Positions 24,003 to 35,866 of a stretch of 64,000 nt of DNA are shown here, one piece after another (position 1 is the stretch's first letter; every line of letters starts with the position of its first letter). Source of the DNA: Lingula anatina (Eukaryota; Brachiopoda; Lingulata; Lingulida; Lingulidae). The stretch spans positions 1,612,111 through 1,676,110 of the forward strand of contig NW_019775413.1 of NCBI RefSeq assembly GCF_001039355.2, read 5' to 3'. The notes below the pieces were generated by a model, which was given only the letters and a program-made list of their open reading frames with translations, was not told the origin of the DNA and made no database searches. Both the position numbers and the translations under genes were made by a program.

Positions 24003-26412
24003 ATGGATCTAGATCAAAATGGAACTTACGGCAATTTTACGGAAGTCGTGCATGATCCAGTCAAGAAGAATTTAAAACAAGCCATCCAGTGGCTTTTGCC
24101 GATTATCTTGGTGTTCATTATGTTAGGGATGGGTTGCGATATTGAGTGGAAAGTACTGAAGGTGCACATCAAGCGTCCCATCGGTCCAGTTATTGGTGCT
24201 GCCTGTCAGTTCATCGTGATGCCTCTCCTGTCCTTCAGCCTGGCACACGCCCTACAACTCTCTGCGGACCGTGCCTTAGGGTTGTTAATCCTTGGCTGTT
24301 GTCCGGGTGGAACGGTGTCCAATATCTTTACCTACTGGAATGACGGGGACGTTCCTCTCAGGTAAAGAAAAAATTACAGTAAATGATTTGACTACTGATG
24401 ATCACCATTAAGACACTGTAATCTTGTCTCTTTGTTAACAGCAGTTTCTATTATTACGACAGAGGCTAGCACGTAAAGTCATATTTAATATAATGTAAAA
24501 CCTAAATAGTAGTGCTAACACATGAGTTTTCGTGGTAGACAGGCATGTACAGGTAGTAAAAACGTGAATGTCAATGTCCCCAGATGAAGCTCCGTGAATG
24601 AAGGCTATGCAATTTAAGGACCGACATAAAAATGCACTGTTAGATCATTATAACATATGCCTTAAAACTCAAAGAGCAACATTTGTTAACTGTAAATTTT
24701 CCTTCATAGAAACGTAATTTATTCTACAGTCTAGTGCTTTATTTCTGTTTTATACAACCTACTGTTTTAACACTTGACTTTACAATAACTACTTTTTGCT
24801 TCCCAGTGTTTTCATGACAGCCTGTTCCACCGTGTTCGCCTTTGGCATGATGCCCTTGAATCTGTTTATATACAGCCGAAGTTGGACAGACGACGACGTA
24901 GTTGTGCCGTATCTGAAAATCTTCATCACTCTCCTTACGGTTCTCATACCAGCTGGAATCGGCGTGCTTATCAAGTGGAAACTTCCGAAAATTGCCAAAA
25001 GGCTTGTGCAGGTAATGGCAAGTTAGTGACCGGTAATGGGGGTATGATATGGCAGGATGGTTGATACGGCAGGATGGTTGATATGGCAGTGTGGTTCTGA
25101 CACTAGATGGAAGTAATTAATACATAACTTCAGTGAACTACCTAGGGTAATCTTCCTTACCACTTTTCATTTTATCATATTATGTTTTTGGTGTCTTCTA
25201 AAACACCTAGTAGAGAGTAGTAGATAGTAAATATAAAAACTAAAGCTTAAAGAACTAACGTCCTACGGGCATTTATCCCTGTTAGACATGCATAACAGCA
25301 AACATCCGTTCCCTTCAAACCGGGTAAATACGGGCATTGGGTGCGCACCCGTCTCTGGTTACCGAAAAGCTGTATATATGGATCGAATATCTGTCCTGGC
25401 ACAGATGTCCTTCTGCAACCACATCAAGAGTGGAGAATAACTGTCACTTGTGAGCAGGGCGGGTCATGCACAGTTTAACTTATAGGCGGGGAAATCAGAA
25501 TTTAGAGATAGTTAGTTGAAATCAGTAGGAGTTGGAAGAGTTTCTAAAAGAGAGAGGAGGATAGATACAGAGTTTTTGAGTTGCCGGTAGCGGTTTAGAA
25601 CTTTTAGAGACTATAGACTCAGCAACTTAGATTTTCAGTTGTAAGTGGGCAGACGTATAAAGAGATAGTGGCAGCATCTGTTTTAATTTTATCCCTGTTT
25701 GTATTCGGAGAAACAAATAAATACAACAGTTTGATTATTGGTGCCATATGTAGGCAGAGAGAATGAGTTTGCATGTGATTTGAATGGAAATGAAATTGAC
25801 TTTGGTCTTAAAGTATCGAAGCACTGTCAGAATCCCTTGTAATGTTACTTCACTTTTAACCATATATCTCTTTTCGTAATTGTGGAATCGGCAAAGGTCT
25901 CCTTCTTCTGTTTGTGCCTGTTTTCATAAAATCAATTTCACTGTATTTTCTTTCAGGTAGCCAGTGCATGTGGCTTGGTAAGCATACTCATTGTCATCGT
26001 TTGCCAGATCATCCTTTACCCACACATATTCACGTCAGGATGGAAGATTTGGATAGCCGCTCTGCTTTTGCCATTCGTTGGATTTATCCTGGGGTATGCT
26101 TCTTCTGCCGCCGCTTGCCAAACTGCCAAATGTTGCCGAACCATTGCGTTTGAGACAGGGTGTCAGAACGTGGCAATAGCCCTCACTCTGATTGCCATAT
26201 CATTTCCTACAGACAGGGGAGCGTATATTATTTCCATTCCTGTTTTGGTAGGCGTCACCATGATGGTTGAGCCATCTGTGATAACAGTTATTTATAAAAT
26301 GTTCATGTGCTGGAAAATACGAAAGGCATCAACAGAAGAAAATGAGCAAGGATATAAAACAGAAATAAAAGAATTGGAGCTTATACCAAAATCTATGAAA
26401 CTCGAAATTTAA
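24003..26412 (+). CDS. SLC10-family sodium/bile-acid-type symporter, copy C
   Basis: This is the third tandem paralogue. Exons 24003-24361, 24807-25011 and 25957-26412 give 339 residues. It shares the MDLDQNGTYGNFTE start, GCCPGG, SVFMTACST (Ala for the usual second Thr), FGMMPLNLF and AFETGCQNVAIALTL. Its cytosolic tail diverges from A and B after CWKIRKAS and is Glu/Lys-rich. The broken exon-3 copies at 37.2 and 46.4 kb have the same C-type tail. A or B would give a different tail, so copy C or a close relative is the donor lineage for those. Confidence 0.9.
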
Positions 26413-26889
26413 AATAATTGCAACATCCGTAGCATTTAAATTTTACATATAAATCAAATATAGTGCAGTGTTTTTGACATAAATAAATGCCGAATTTTGT
26501 CAATAATAAATGTATTGATCTAGATCTCCATTTTTTATTTTTTATTTTTGTATTACATGTAGCTATGTTCTTATTTTGAGAGCGAAAAGAATGGTCCATA
26601 TACAGGGTTACCACGTAATATGGAATATTTTTTATCATTGTTATTTTTGAGGGCTGATTTTTAAAAAATTGGCTTGATTCATGAAAAAGTATGTCATTGA
26701 GTGATAAAAATATCCAGTCTTCTTTTGTTAAATGTTTTGGTCAATAATATCAAATCTGACATAAGATGTCATTAAAAGAAAAGAACACCACCAGAAAACG
26801 ATATCAACAGTTTGATGTCAGTATTAATTTTAAGCTAAGATATTAAAGAAAATGATAGCCTCCCGACAGTGATATGTTACACGGTCAAA

Positions 26890-28045
26890 GAACTCATTAC
26901 AGTAAATCATGAAAAGTCATCAATAGCAGGTATGACCTCCAGCTGCCGCTTGCAGCGCCCTCATCCTGCATGGCATACCCTGTGAAAAGTTTTTTAAGAG
27001 TTTGGATGGGGATATCATTCCACGCAGTGATATTTGCCTGTCGCAGTTCATCACTGTTTACCGGCCGATGACCATAGCTATTAATTTTGTGAGTTACTTC
27101 CGCCCACAGATTTTCAATTGGGTTCATATCTGTGGAGTTTGCAGGCCAGGGCAGTTGCGGAACCCATTGGTTTCGAAGAAAAACAGTGATTATGCGACCT
27201 CGATGTGGGGTTGCAAAGTTGTTCCTGAAGATGACTCTTACAAATCGAAGCATTGTTTGCTGTAGAATGTCTCTGTAGGAACCCTGGTTGAGGTTGCCTC
27301 CTAGAAAAACCAACTGGTTCTGGGCACCGACATGAAATGCTCACCAAACAGAGACGTTAACACCCCCTGCTTGCACCCTAGCCAGTACACAATCATCGTT
27401 TTATGCCTCTCGTACACGTTGGCGGACACGGATTCGACCACCAACCCTAAAAACTCCATATCTGGCCTCATCACTGAAAACGACGTGATTCCAGTGCTTT
27501 GGCTGCAAAGGCATGTGGTCCCCAGCCTATTGCAGCCATCGCTGTATATGACCTGCTGTAAACAGTGGTTTCCCTACTGACCTTATAGTGCCAAATAACC
27601 GGCTTGCAGTAACCTCTTGTTCACGAGGGTTCTTGAAATGGGCGTTTGAATGACATTCTGCCACTCTTTTCTGAAGACACTGGTTGTCTTTGTACGACAA
27701 GCATGGCGCAAGGAGAAGGCGATCCTGTCTTCTTGGTGTGATACGCGGACACCTGGTCAAGGTATTGGAGTAGGTGCCCCTGTTGTGGCATTTCTTTGGA
27801 GGACTGTACTAACGGTTCCTGATAAATTTTGCATTGCTTGGTAATGGCTGTATGTTTCGGGCCATTTTCTCTGAGAGCAAGAATCCCATAGTAAGCTATG
27901 TTGCTTAGCTGTCGAACCAAATCTGTCCAACCTGTGAACGTTTTGGGCTGTTTTAACAGCTTTCCAGATTGACGAGATACCAGGGATAATGGTGGAAATT
28001 GTTTGTTTGAAAGTTATCGTCTCTTGAAGTGAATGACCCATTGAA
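26890..28045 (-). pseudogene. Tc1/mariner transposase remnant
   Basis: On the minus strand the piecewise translation starts near MGHSLQE at 28041 and passes through an HTH-like part with RQDRLLLA. It continues to HWNHVVFSDEARYG (first catalytic Asp) and ends with ATPHRGRI, PWPANSTDMNPIENLW (third catalytic acid) and a short C-terminal tail. Several frameshifts break it. Where family members have a Q-D-N-A motif with the second catalytic Asp, this copy reads N-N-F-A, so the triad is lost. I could not define its terminal inverted repeats. A partial copy of its 5' portion is at 40238-40452. Confidence 0.75.
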
Positions 28046-28265
28046 ATATGGGGTAATTTAACGTAAAAGACGATTAAATTAAAAGTAAATAGTTTGAAGT
28101 GCTTTCAACCAGCTTTGTGAGGCCGTTTGAATCACTTGAATAGCTGTCTTGGTTAAAGAGAAAATTCCAAATCCGAAAACGGCATTTTCCCCAAAAAATT
28201 GGCGCTATAGCGTCATACGTTGGACACTGCACTTAATCTGTCTTTAAATGGCCTTTTGGGAAGTA

Positions 28266-29649
28266 TACACACTGGACAATAGAAGTGTCACCCCCTAACT
28301 CAGAGTAATAACAGTAGGCAAATCTTGGGTAGTTATAATGCCTGGTCTACTTATAATGAGACTAATGAGTATAAAACCGCTATACCATGGAATTGTATTG
28401 TTGGTCTTGTACATGTACAGCAATTGTTATTCCTGTCTTCCTCCAATATGGCAAGATGCAGGCAATTATCTAAAGGTTATAGGTGCAAGTTATTAATCTG
28501 AAGAGGTGGAATATAAGCAATGTCAGAATATCGATACAATTGAATTTTTCAGTCAGAACCGTGCATAGGGTCTGGTCTCGATATAGAAACACTGAATCAA
28601 GAGACAAATTGCCTCTGATGGGTCGTCCAAGAAAAACTACTGGCCGTGAAGACCAACGACTGATTTTGATGTCCAGGTTGTCAAAGTTCGACACTGCTTG
28701 TCAGTTGACAACACAGTGGAACAATTTCACACATAAGAATGTCTGTGAAAATTGCTAGGCGTCGGGTACATGCTCATAGAGTGTACAGCAGGGTAGCAAG
28801 ACTGAAACCTCTTATATCGTTACAAAACAGGCAACGTAGAGTGAACTAGGATCAACTGGATCTGAAACTGGACAGTCCATGACAATTAGTCCTATATATT
28901 TTTTCTGATGAGTGTCGCTTTGGTCTGACCTCTGATGACAGACGGGTACGATGCTGGCGAACTGCTGATAAAGCATTTGAACCAAAAGCACTGAATTTTT
29001 TAACCCGGAGCAGCATATTCATCATGGTGTGGGGCTGCATCAGCATCCATGGCGTGGGCGAATTGATAGTGGTTGATGGAAACATGAATCACTAGAAATA
29101 TATCGATGTTTTGGAGTCAGGCTTGCTACCATCTATTACTAACATGTTTGATGACAGGAATTATCCATTTGTTCACCAGGATGACAATGCTCCTTGTCAC
29201 AGGCCCATAGCAGTTGATGATTTGTTTGACCAACAGGACATTCGTGATGTGGCCTGCCCAGAGTACGGATGCAAACATAATAGAAAATGTGTGGAATGCT
29301 ATGTCAAAACTTTTCACTAATGCCCGTCTAACCAGCAGAGAAACTCTGTTATATTAAGTGTTTCATGCTTGGGCCAGCATGAGCCCTGAACGCAACAGAC
29401 AATTATATGAATCCTTGCCTCGTAGACTGGCACCTATTATTAGGTCACGTGGCTATGCTACTAAGTACAAATATGGACTTGAAACTGCATATTTTGGTAG
29501 AATGTATATTTTGTTCTCATTTTGTGATTTTTTGTGAAATTTGCTGTTAATAAAATGATACCAGGAGCATATCATTCCACAGTCATTTATCCCCCCCCCC
29601 CCATAGTATTGGTTCAGTAGGGGTGACACTTCTATTGTCCAGTGTGTGT
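28266..29649 (+). mobile_element. Tc1-like transposon with intact 29-bp TIRs and TA target duplication; transposase dead
   Basis: The ends are near-perfect inverted repeats; past the first base the core is ACACACTGGACAATAGAAGT and it continues to CACCCC. TA dinucleotides flank the element at 28264-28265 and 29650-29651. The element is 1384 bp. The plus-strand transposase remnant (about 28483-29500) shows an HTH with GRPRKTTGRE, then FSDECRFGLTSDDR, FVHQDDNAPCH and IIENVWNAM, the three DDE positions. Stop codons (for example near 28848 and 29092) and a frameshift near 29270 inactivate it. The paralogous locus at 40516-40520 is the empty site. Confidence 0.9.
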
Positions 29650-29651
29650 AT

Positions 29652-30890
29652 GTTTTAATTTTTTATAAAAACTTATAAGGCCAGGGCATTGTTTCTATGC
29701 CTTTGGTTGTTTTACTACTAGTGGCCTTAAGACCTACTTCCCAAAAGGAGGCTGTGTTTGCAACATTTACGTATGGGTGATAAGCCAGATAAGTTGATTC
29801 AACCGTGATGATTGCTGCTGAGTTGCATGTGACAAGATTTGCAGTGAACAACACGGTACATAGCATCATCTTTATAGATTAAGGCGTTTTTTTGGGGGTC
29901 TGAAAAGTAGAAAGGGGTAAGCATTCTGCAGAGTCGTGGGCCCTACATGTAGGGCCTACTATATGACGCTAAGCTACAATACAGCTACATTTGTCATTTC
30001 GAATGGGCAACCATTAGTTACAGTATAAAATTTAACTTTTGTTCTAAGTAGTATACACCATGTATGTGGCAGTAATCTTGCTCTAGGGCTATTTAGCAAG
30101 TTACCATCTTGATAGGCTGTTAATTCTACTGAATTTTTATATTTTCTAAATATTTAATGAGACGTTGACGGTATGCAAACAATGAAGTGGACCTACAGGT
30201 AATTCACCTATCGAGAGATATTAATTAATAGATTCGCTTAAAATATTTCAAAGGGGTAAGCGTTAAGGACAGCTAATTCATGCCTTAAAAGATAGACCTA
30301 GCATATATGTTATATTTTCAGCTTTATTGTGTATGTGTATGTATGGGTATCAATGAGCACGTGCACGTTACCTCGTGACAAAATAAAACAGTACTTTGGA
30401 CACGGTTCTCGTGACATTGTTTTGAAGATAACAACTAGTAGTTTAGATGGGTGTGCCACAGCATAGATTAAGCAAGGAGTTGAATCATACAATCCTTGGA
30501 TTAACCAATATATAACAAAATGTCATAAAAATTTCAAGTATTTTTTTGTCAAATTTCATTTTAGACAAAATATTATTTCAATCTGTTAAATCGAAATAGC
30601 TTTTGTATGAGCTCGGCGAGAATGCAGTGTGGGCCTACTAGCATTACTATTTGTACGAATCTAGGGGGTTCTTTGAAAATGAAATCTTATTAGGAGGCAT
30701 GTTGAAATACCGGTATGTTATAAATTATATCATATTTTTGGCTTTAAGTTCAAGAGGTTTTATTGCCCGACTCTAACATTTTCTGAGCCATTTTTATTAC
30801 CCGACTCTTATTCTACTGACTTTTTCTGAGACAGGTAAATCAACACGTTTCACTCATTCTAAAATGTTGGCTTTTTATTTTATTTTTTTA
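29652..30890. promoter_or_regulatory. Upstream region of cGLR gene 1, shared with the other cGLR units
   Basis: This region is collinear with 40519-41620 (unit 2) and with 47330-48330 (unit 3), and more loosely with 52290-53230 (unit 4). It therefore contains the duplicated promoter and probably a noncoding first exon. A splice acceptor (ttttttacag) at 30886-30895 lies just before the coding exon. I could not place the first-exon donor with confidence. Confidence 0.5.
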
Positions 30891-30911
30891 CAGAAGCGGA
30901 GAGAATTACAG

Positions 30912-32843
30912 ATGATGGCACAAGATAAAGAATCGAGAACTTTTTTTGAATTTATCTTAAAATATTTTCTACCGATGCACTTGATAGAGAACGCAAATGT
31001 GAAAAACAGAGTCCGCGTGGATTTAATAAGAGCCATGGTTGATGCAGGATTAGAAAATCTTTCCGTGCCGTTGGTACAAAACCAATCCCCCGTTAGTTCC
31101 GGAAGTCGCTTGGATGGGTTGTCAGTGCCGGACCATTTCATTGTTTCATCTGCAGGTTCTGAAGATGGTTCCAGATGGTCTCACGAGGTTGCAGACATGG
31201 ATGAAATGACTGTTCTTGACAACCTCTTTGTTGGCAAAGATGGTGTCTCCAAGAGTAGAATATTTGATACAGAACCTACCAGAAACCCGCTATATATACG
31301 ACTTCATCTTACGAAAGAATATGTCAAACTTGCAAAAAGAGAAGGCTACACTTTACCTAGGAGTGAGTATTTAGGAACTCGGGCAGTGACGGACACTGCA
31401 ATGGATGGAGTATCTTTCACCGCAAAAGCTATGCCCCCGGAATCACAATTGACAGAAATACTTGGCCCAGCTGCTTCATCCGTGAATGCCATTCCAGGTA
31501 TTAAAATCCAGGCAGCATTGAGTTACGACAACGTCATAGCCTTCCGTCATAACCTGTGGCCAGCAGAAGAATGGGTACACAGACACCGAAAAAGCGGCTG
31601 GCCAGATAAAGGGTTGGTCCATCAATGTGTTTCAGCTGGATGCTACATAGTTCCCGTTGGTCCGGGAGGACTCCAAGGTCTAGAATGGCGCTATTCATTT
31701 ACTGCCCAGGAAAGACTTTTGGCGAACTCGTTAACTTTGTTGCAGAAGAAAGTGCATATTATTATGAAGCTTATTCAGCGCCATTGTGTCCTTGAAGAAT
31801 TCCCGAGCACTGCTCTCAGTTCCTATCATTTGAAAAATGTGCTTTTCTGGCTATGTGAAAAAATCCCTCGTAGTCACTGGACCGAACCAAATATATATCA
31901 CCTATTAATCACATTTCTTAACGAAATGTTGGGTTGTCTTGTTCGGGGATGTTTGCCGCATTATTTTGTGCCAGAGGGCAATCTTTTCGCTCGCGTGCCC
32001 AAAGCACATCTCCGTCAACTTGCCCGTTCCGTTAAAAAATCGAGAAATAATATGATTGAGGTTCTAGGCACTTTGGGCAAAAAGGTCAAGTTTACTGACA
32101 TCTATGATGCCAGAAGCCCAATGTTTCTCTTCATTCAATCCCTACAAAGTCAACCCACGGCATCTTTTCAGCAAATTCTGGTATCAACCTTAGGCGCCTT
32201 AACAGACGATTATATTCGCCTGATCAGGCATTGGCTTGGTGAGATCAAGGCAAGCCAAGCTAAACAACCGGATGGTTTAAAAAGCAAGGATAACGAAGAA
32301 AAAGATCGAAACACGTTGAACGTTCTGTCTACCCCTACGTCGCAGGACGAGGGACTGCAACAACCAAAAGATGGAGCTTCGGAAACTGCAGGGGAATGGA
32401 TCCATTACCAAGGACTGTATCACATCGCCCTTAATAACCTGACTGAGTGTCTTCAGCTGGCAGTTTGTGACATGGAAAACCTAAGGATGAATACAGCATG
32501 TCAGCCCCAACATACGAGGGAGTTCCTGTTGACAGTGATGATGAAATATATGGCAAAACATTCCCTAGAGCCAAGCATCGTGGTGTGGATCCTCTCATAC
32601 ATTAACTTCAAAACTGAAAAACATATGAACGTAAAGTCTACTTTGGAGAATTCGCTTGCACTCTATGAAAAGAATGACCCCACAGCGCTCACACGCGAGG
32701 AATACAATACATGGAAATTAAGTGTATCCACTGCTGCTGACCACCCCGTAGTCTCGGAATGTCTGCCAAACGCAGAATGGCATAAGCGAATTATCATGGT
32801 CACTGATCCAAACCTACTTCAATGTATTTTAAATATACTTTAA
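30912..32843 (+). CDS. Mab-21/cGAS-like receptor (cGLR) gene 1
   Basis: This is a predicted nucleotidyltransferase-fold protein of the cGAS/Mab-21 superfamily. Members sense foreign nucleic acid or other ligands and make cyclic di- or trinucleotides. The protein is 643 residues in one coding exon. I see a GS motif (SSGSRLDG, G64-S65), an acidic pair (DMDEM, D95/D97) and a third Asp in the strand before NLWP (D206). That spacing is expected for a catalytic triad. Residues 211-400 form the Mab-21 C-terminal lobe: WPAEEWVHRHRKSGWP, GCYIVPVGPGG, LEWRYSF, SSYHLKNVLFWLCE. A helical tail of about 240 residues follows, after a variable linker near 465-510. The start is taken at the ATG ATG shared by all four genes; in genes 2 and 3 a stop lies directly upstream of it. 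The C-terminal RGIDID tail of genes 3 and 4 is missing. Catalysis is inferred, not shown. Confidence 0.82.
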   Translation: MMAQDKESRTFFEFILKYFLPMHLIENANVKNRVRVDLIRAMVDAGLENLSVPLVQNQSPVSSGSRLDGLSVPDHFIVSSAGSEDGSRWSHEVADMDEMTVLDNLFVGKDGVSKSRIFDTEPTRNPLYIRLHLTKEYVKLAKREGYTLPRSEYLGTRAVTDTAMDGVSFTAKAMPPESQLTEILGPAASSVNAIPGIKIQAALSYDNVIAFRHNLWPAEEWVHRHRKSGWPDKGLVHQCVSAGCYIVPVGPGGLQGLEWRYSFTAQERLLANSLTLLQKKVHIIMKLIQRHCVLEEFPSTALSSYHLKNVLFWLCEKIPRSHWTEPNIYHLLITFLNEMLGCLVRGCLPHYFVPEGNLFARVPKAHLRQLARSVKKSRNNMIEVLGTLGKKVKFTDIYDARSPMFLFIQSLQSQPTASFQQILVSTLGALTDDYIRLIRHWLGEIKASQAKQPDGLKSKDNEEKDRNTLNVLSTPTSQDEGLQQPKDGASETAGEWIHYQGLYHIALNNLTECLQLAVCDMENLRMNTACQPQHTREFLLTVMMKYMAKHSLEPSIVVWILSYINFKTEKHMNVKSTLENSLALYEKNDPTALTREEYNTWKLSVSTAADHPVVSECLPNAEWHKRIIMVTDPNLLQCILNIL

Positions 32844-33096
32844 AAGGAAAGGAAAACATATTGATGATTAGAAAAATATATAGATGGCTAACACTCATGT
32901 ATGACAAAAGGGCGGCTTGGATTGAAACAATTGGTTTTGTATGTGTAAACAACGAAAGTTTTATGTTGAATCAGTTACATGTAAATTGTTTTAAATTGTC
33001 ATCAAAAATACTATTTCATTAACTTTATTCATTAATTTGTAGGGTGAGAAGCTATTAGTAACATTCTGATTTTATTCATATGCTTATGAAGATTGA

Positions 33097-33138
<42 letters not shown>

Positions 33139-33236
33139 ACGTGTGTGTGTGTGTGTGTGAAATGGTGTGCCATAAAATCACCAGCATTATCAGGCAAAAG
33201 TGTTATCGCGCGCAGCACGTAGACAAGCGTTACATT
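32844..33236. other. 3' flank of cGLR 1 with (GT)n microsatellite
   Basis: This matches the 3' flanks of gene 2 (43578-44000) and gene 3 (50693-50995). A GT tract lies at 33101-33159 and its counterpart at 43853-43914; in unit 3 it is only a few repeats long. An out-of-frame remnant of the lost RGIDID end is visible around 32862-32870. No gene is seen. Confidence 0.6.
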
Positions 33237-33336
33237 CTGCCAAACGCGAATGATCATGGGCACTGATTCAAATCTTCTTTATTGGATCTTAAAAGGTGTG
33301 CTGAAAGCTTTCAGAGGAATAGATATTGATATTTAG
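33237..33336 (+). pseudogene. Orphan 3' end of a cGLR gene (gene-4 type), unit 1
   Basis: The last ~100 bp of a gene-4-like reading frame (GTDSNLL..., KAFRGIDIDI, stop at 33334-33336) stand alone, followed by gene-4-type 3' flank. Relative to gene 4 it has a 14-bp deletion just after its start. It most likely remains from a deleted second cGLR gene. No splice acceptor is evident in front of it. Confidence 0.75.
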
Positions 33337-34336
33337 ACTGAATATACTGTAGTTACATGGTCAGCAGTCATATTTAACAGAGACCGACTTGGGGTTCAAA
33401 CAATTGCTTTTGTATGTATAAGTAACAAAAGTTGTAGTAATTGTATAAGTTTAATTGTTTTAAATTGACATTTGTGCTAAAATTGATAATTAATGAACAT
33501 CGTTTTTTTGTGGATAGGATGAAAAGCTATTTTGATAATTTAACAAATGGTCACAAAAATTTGTTATAAGTCCATGTATGTATGCACATGTGACATGGTG
33601 TTCCATATCTGTTATTTTTCATATATCACCATTATCTGGCAGAAGCGTGACTGGGTTAAATGATTGGTTTATTGTATTGTGAGTAAAGTGTATCTTTAGT
33701 TTGAAGAGTCTTATCTACTGACGAATGGCCCTCACGTAGGCCTTTATGAACGCATGTTATTCTTAAGGAGATTGCGTACAATTTATTCAGTAGTGTATGA
33801 TAATAGTAATGATAACGGAGTCCAAAGTTAAGTTATCGGTAGAAGATTAAGTACATTCAATGTGCCATATTTGAGTTTGATACTTAATGGGTAAATTCAA
33901 CATTTATTTTTCTTTTCTTTTCTATAACACAAAACAGCACAAATTGATATTACACTCAATGTATTGTATTATTTGTTACTGAATTCCAATTGAAAGAAAT
34001 AAAACCGACTCCCTTCTCCTATCGGCCGGGCTAGTCGGCAAATAAGTATTTGCCTTTGTCTTGTGTACGCTATATAGAATAGTAAAGACTACTAGTTAAA
34101 TATTACTCTACTTGAACAAGAAATCATTCACTGCACTAAAAGCCCTAACAATACTTATGTCTCATTCACTGCACTAAAAGCCCTTACAATACTTATGTCA
34201 GGAAGAGTATCATAATGTGATTTTTCCAAAACTTCTCTTCCATAAAACCAAGACTTGAATAATTATACTGTCTTATCACAATAAATACCAAACAAGAAGT
34301 TTGATGAATGCTTGAATATCCACGCTTTTTATCGTT
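33337..34336. other. Gene-4-type 3' flank leading into MRH-receptor fragment
   Basis: 33337-33740 is collinear with 55206-55600, and with 44119-44500. A 38-bp direct duplication (tcattcactgcactaaaagc...) occupies 34124-34161 and 34162-34199; units 2 and the intact locus have a single copy. No gene is seen. Confidence 0.6.
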
Positions 34337-35594
34337 TCATTCGATATCCTCGTAAATTGGACGGATTCGTCTCCCTACAACACATGCAACTGAATGTAAA
34401 TGTAAACCCATCCTAGGACACAATAGAAATTCGCAGTTTATATATTTTTAACACAATAAATTATTTTCAAAATCTTTTTAAAATTCATTTTAATTGAAGC
34501 CGAGTGTTCCCGTAGTTGATATTGACTATTTTACAGAACTGCAACCTTCAAGTCCAGTTCTCATCCTTTTGACTTTCAAATCACTGAACCAAACCAAAGG
34601 CGTTACGGCCTATTATTCCGCTGATTTATACATTTGTATCATCAGGTACTTGATTTTGATGAGGTTCTTTTAATTTTGCAAAAAAACTTCAATGTTTAAC
34701 CTTTTAAAGAATTTAAGTTAAGAGATGCAATAAAGAGAATTTCACAGATTATTTTCAAGTATTTTGGCGGGTCCAAGTTTTGACTGAACGAAAGGCAGAC
34801 CCACTTTGCGGCCTGTGCCTGATCTCCAACTTCGAAATTTATCGCTTTAAAGGCACTGAGGATTTATACATTCTGATATCAATGAAACAGCTGAGATATC
34901 AAAATAAAATGAAACTGATGATTTCTATTCATCACTTGGCTATAATATACCATGTCTATATGATTTTAATTAATTAGTTTTGAAAAGACAAATTGATAAA
35001 ATAATAATATAGACCAAGCACAGGGCTTAAAATAATGAATCGGGGCGATCAGAATCTATCAGTACAGGTAGAAATATTTTCAAATGAAGGCGCAAAATTA
35101 AAGATGTATTTGAATCCAAAGCAACATTTTTTTTTTTACTTTGTGCTTCAAAAGTGACACCAGAAAGGTGACTTACGACAATATAGGTGGGTAACATGAC
35201 CCAGAAATCGTAGTTGGGAATTATATGAACTCCTCGCTGCTCAAACACACACACGTTCGCTAGACTGCCGAACAGAAAGTAAACAAACAATGAGGCAAAA
35301 AATCTGAAAAAAAAAATAGAAAAAAGTAGTTAATACGTGATTATTTACATTTACTTTTATTTGGTGTGTGATGTAACACTGCGAGTTTCCAGTGTCCTCT
35401 AAATTGTGGATGACACTACAATCTGTTTACTGGCTAACCTAAGTTATATATAATGCCCTCAAATAAAGTACAAGCTTTTGTATAGATTGGTATGGCTGAT
35501 AGTTAATAATTAAATGAATTGCTCTGTCTACTCACATGATGATAAGCACTGTACCCCCACTTAAAGAAGTTACCATTGTGGCTGGCCTAATTTT
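34337..35594 (-). pseudogene. 3' fragment of the MRH-domain receptor gene (exons 4-6), unit 1
   Basis: Three segments match the last exons of the intact gene at 60307-63721: exon 4-like 35536-35594, exon 5-like 35177-35303 (encoding FASLFVYFLFGSLANVCVFE and NYDFWVMLP), and exon 6-like from 34337 to about 34412. The last has one extra base (cgtaaattgg), which shifts the frame of the cytosolic tail. The signal peptide and lumenal exons are absent. The fragment ends abruptly at a junction with SLC10 exon-3 sequence at 35601. Confidence 0.85.
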
Positions 35595-35600
35595 CTGACA

Positions 35601-35866
35601 TGCGTTTGAGACAGGGAGTCAGAACGTGGCAATAGACCTCACTCTGATTGCGATAGAGGAGCGTATATTATTTCAATTCCTGTTCTGTCAATCATCACAA
35701 TGGTGGTTAACCCATCTGTGATAACAGTTATTTATAAAATTTTCATTTTTAAAATTGTGCTGGAAAATACGAAAGGCAAATAGAATAGAAATAGAATAAT
35801 CAGAACCTCAAGCAATATCAATAATTAAATTCAAAATTAATGTTAATTGCAAGACCAGTTACTAAT
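35601..35866 (+). pseudogene. SLC10 exon-3 fragment (copy-B type), unit 1
   Basis: It begins in mid-exon at gcgtttgagacagggagtca and runs to the equivalent of the stop codon. A deletion of about 16 bp removes the segment after attgcgat, a small insertion sits before gtgctggaaaatac, and both break the frame. The 3' flank to about 36600 matches that of copy B. The 5' half of exon 3 and exons 1-2 are missing. Confidence 0.85.
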
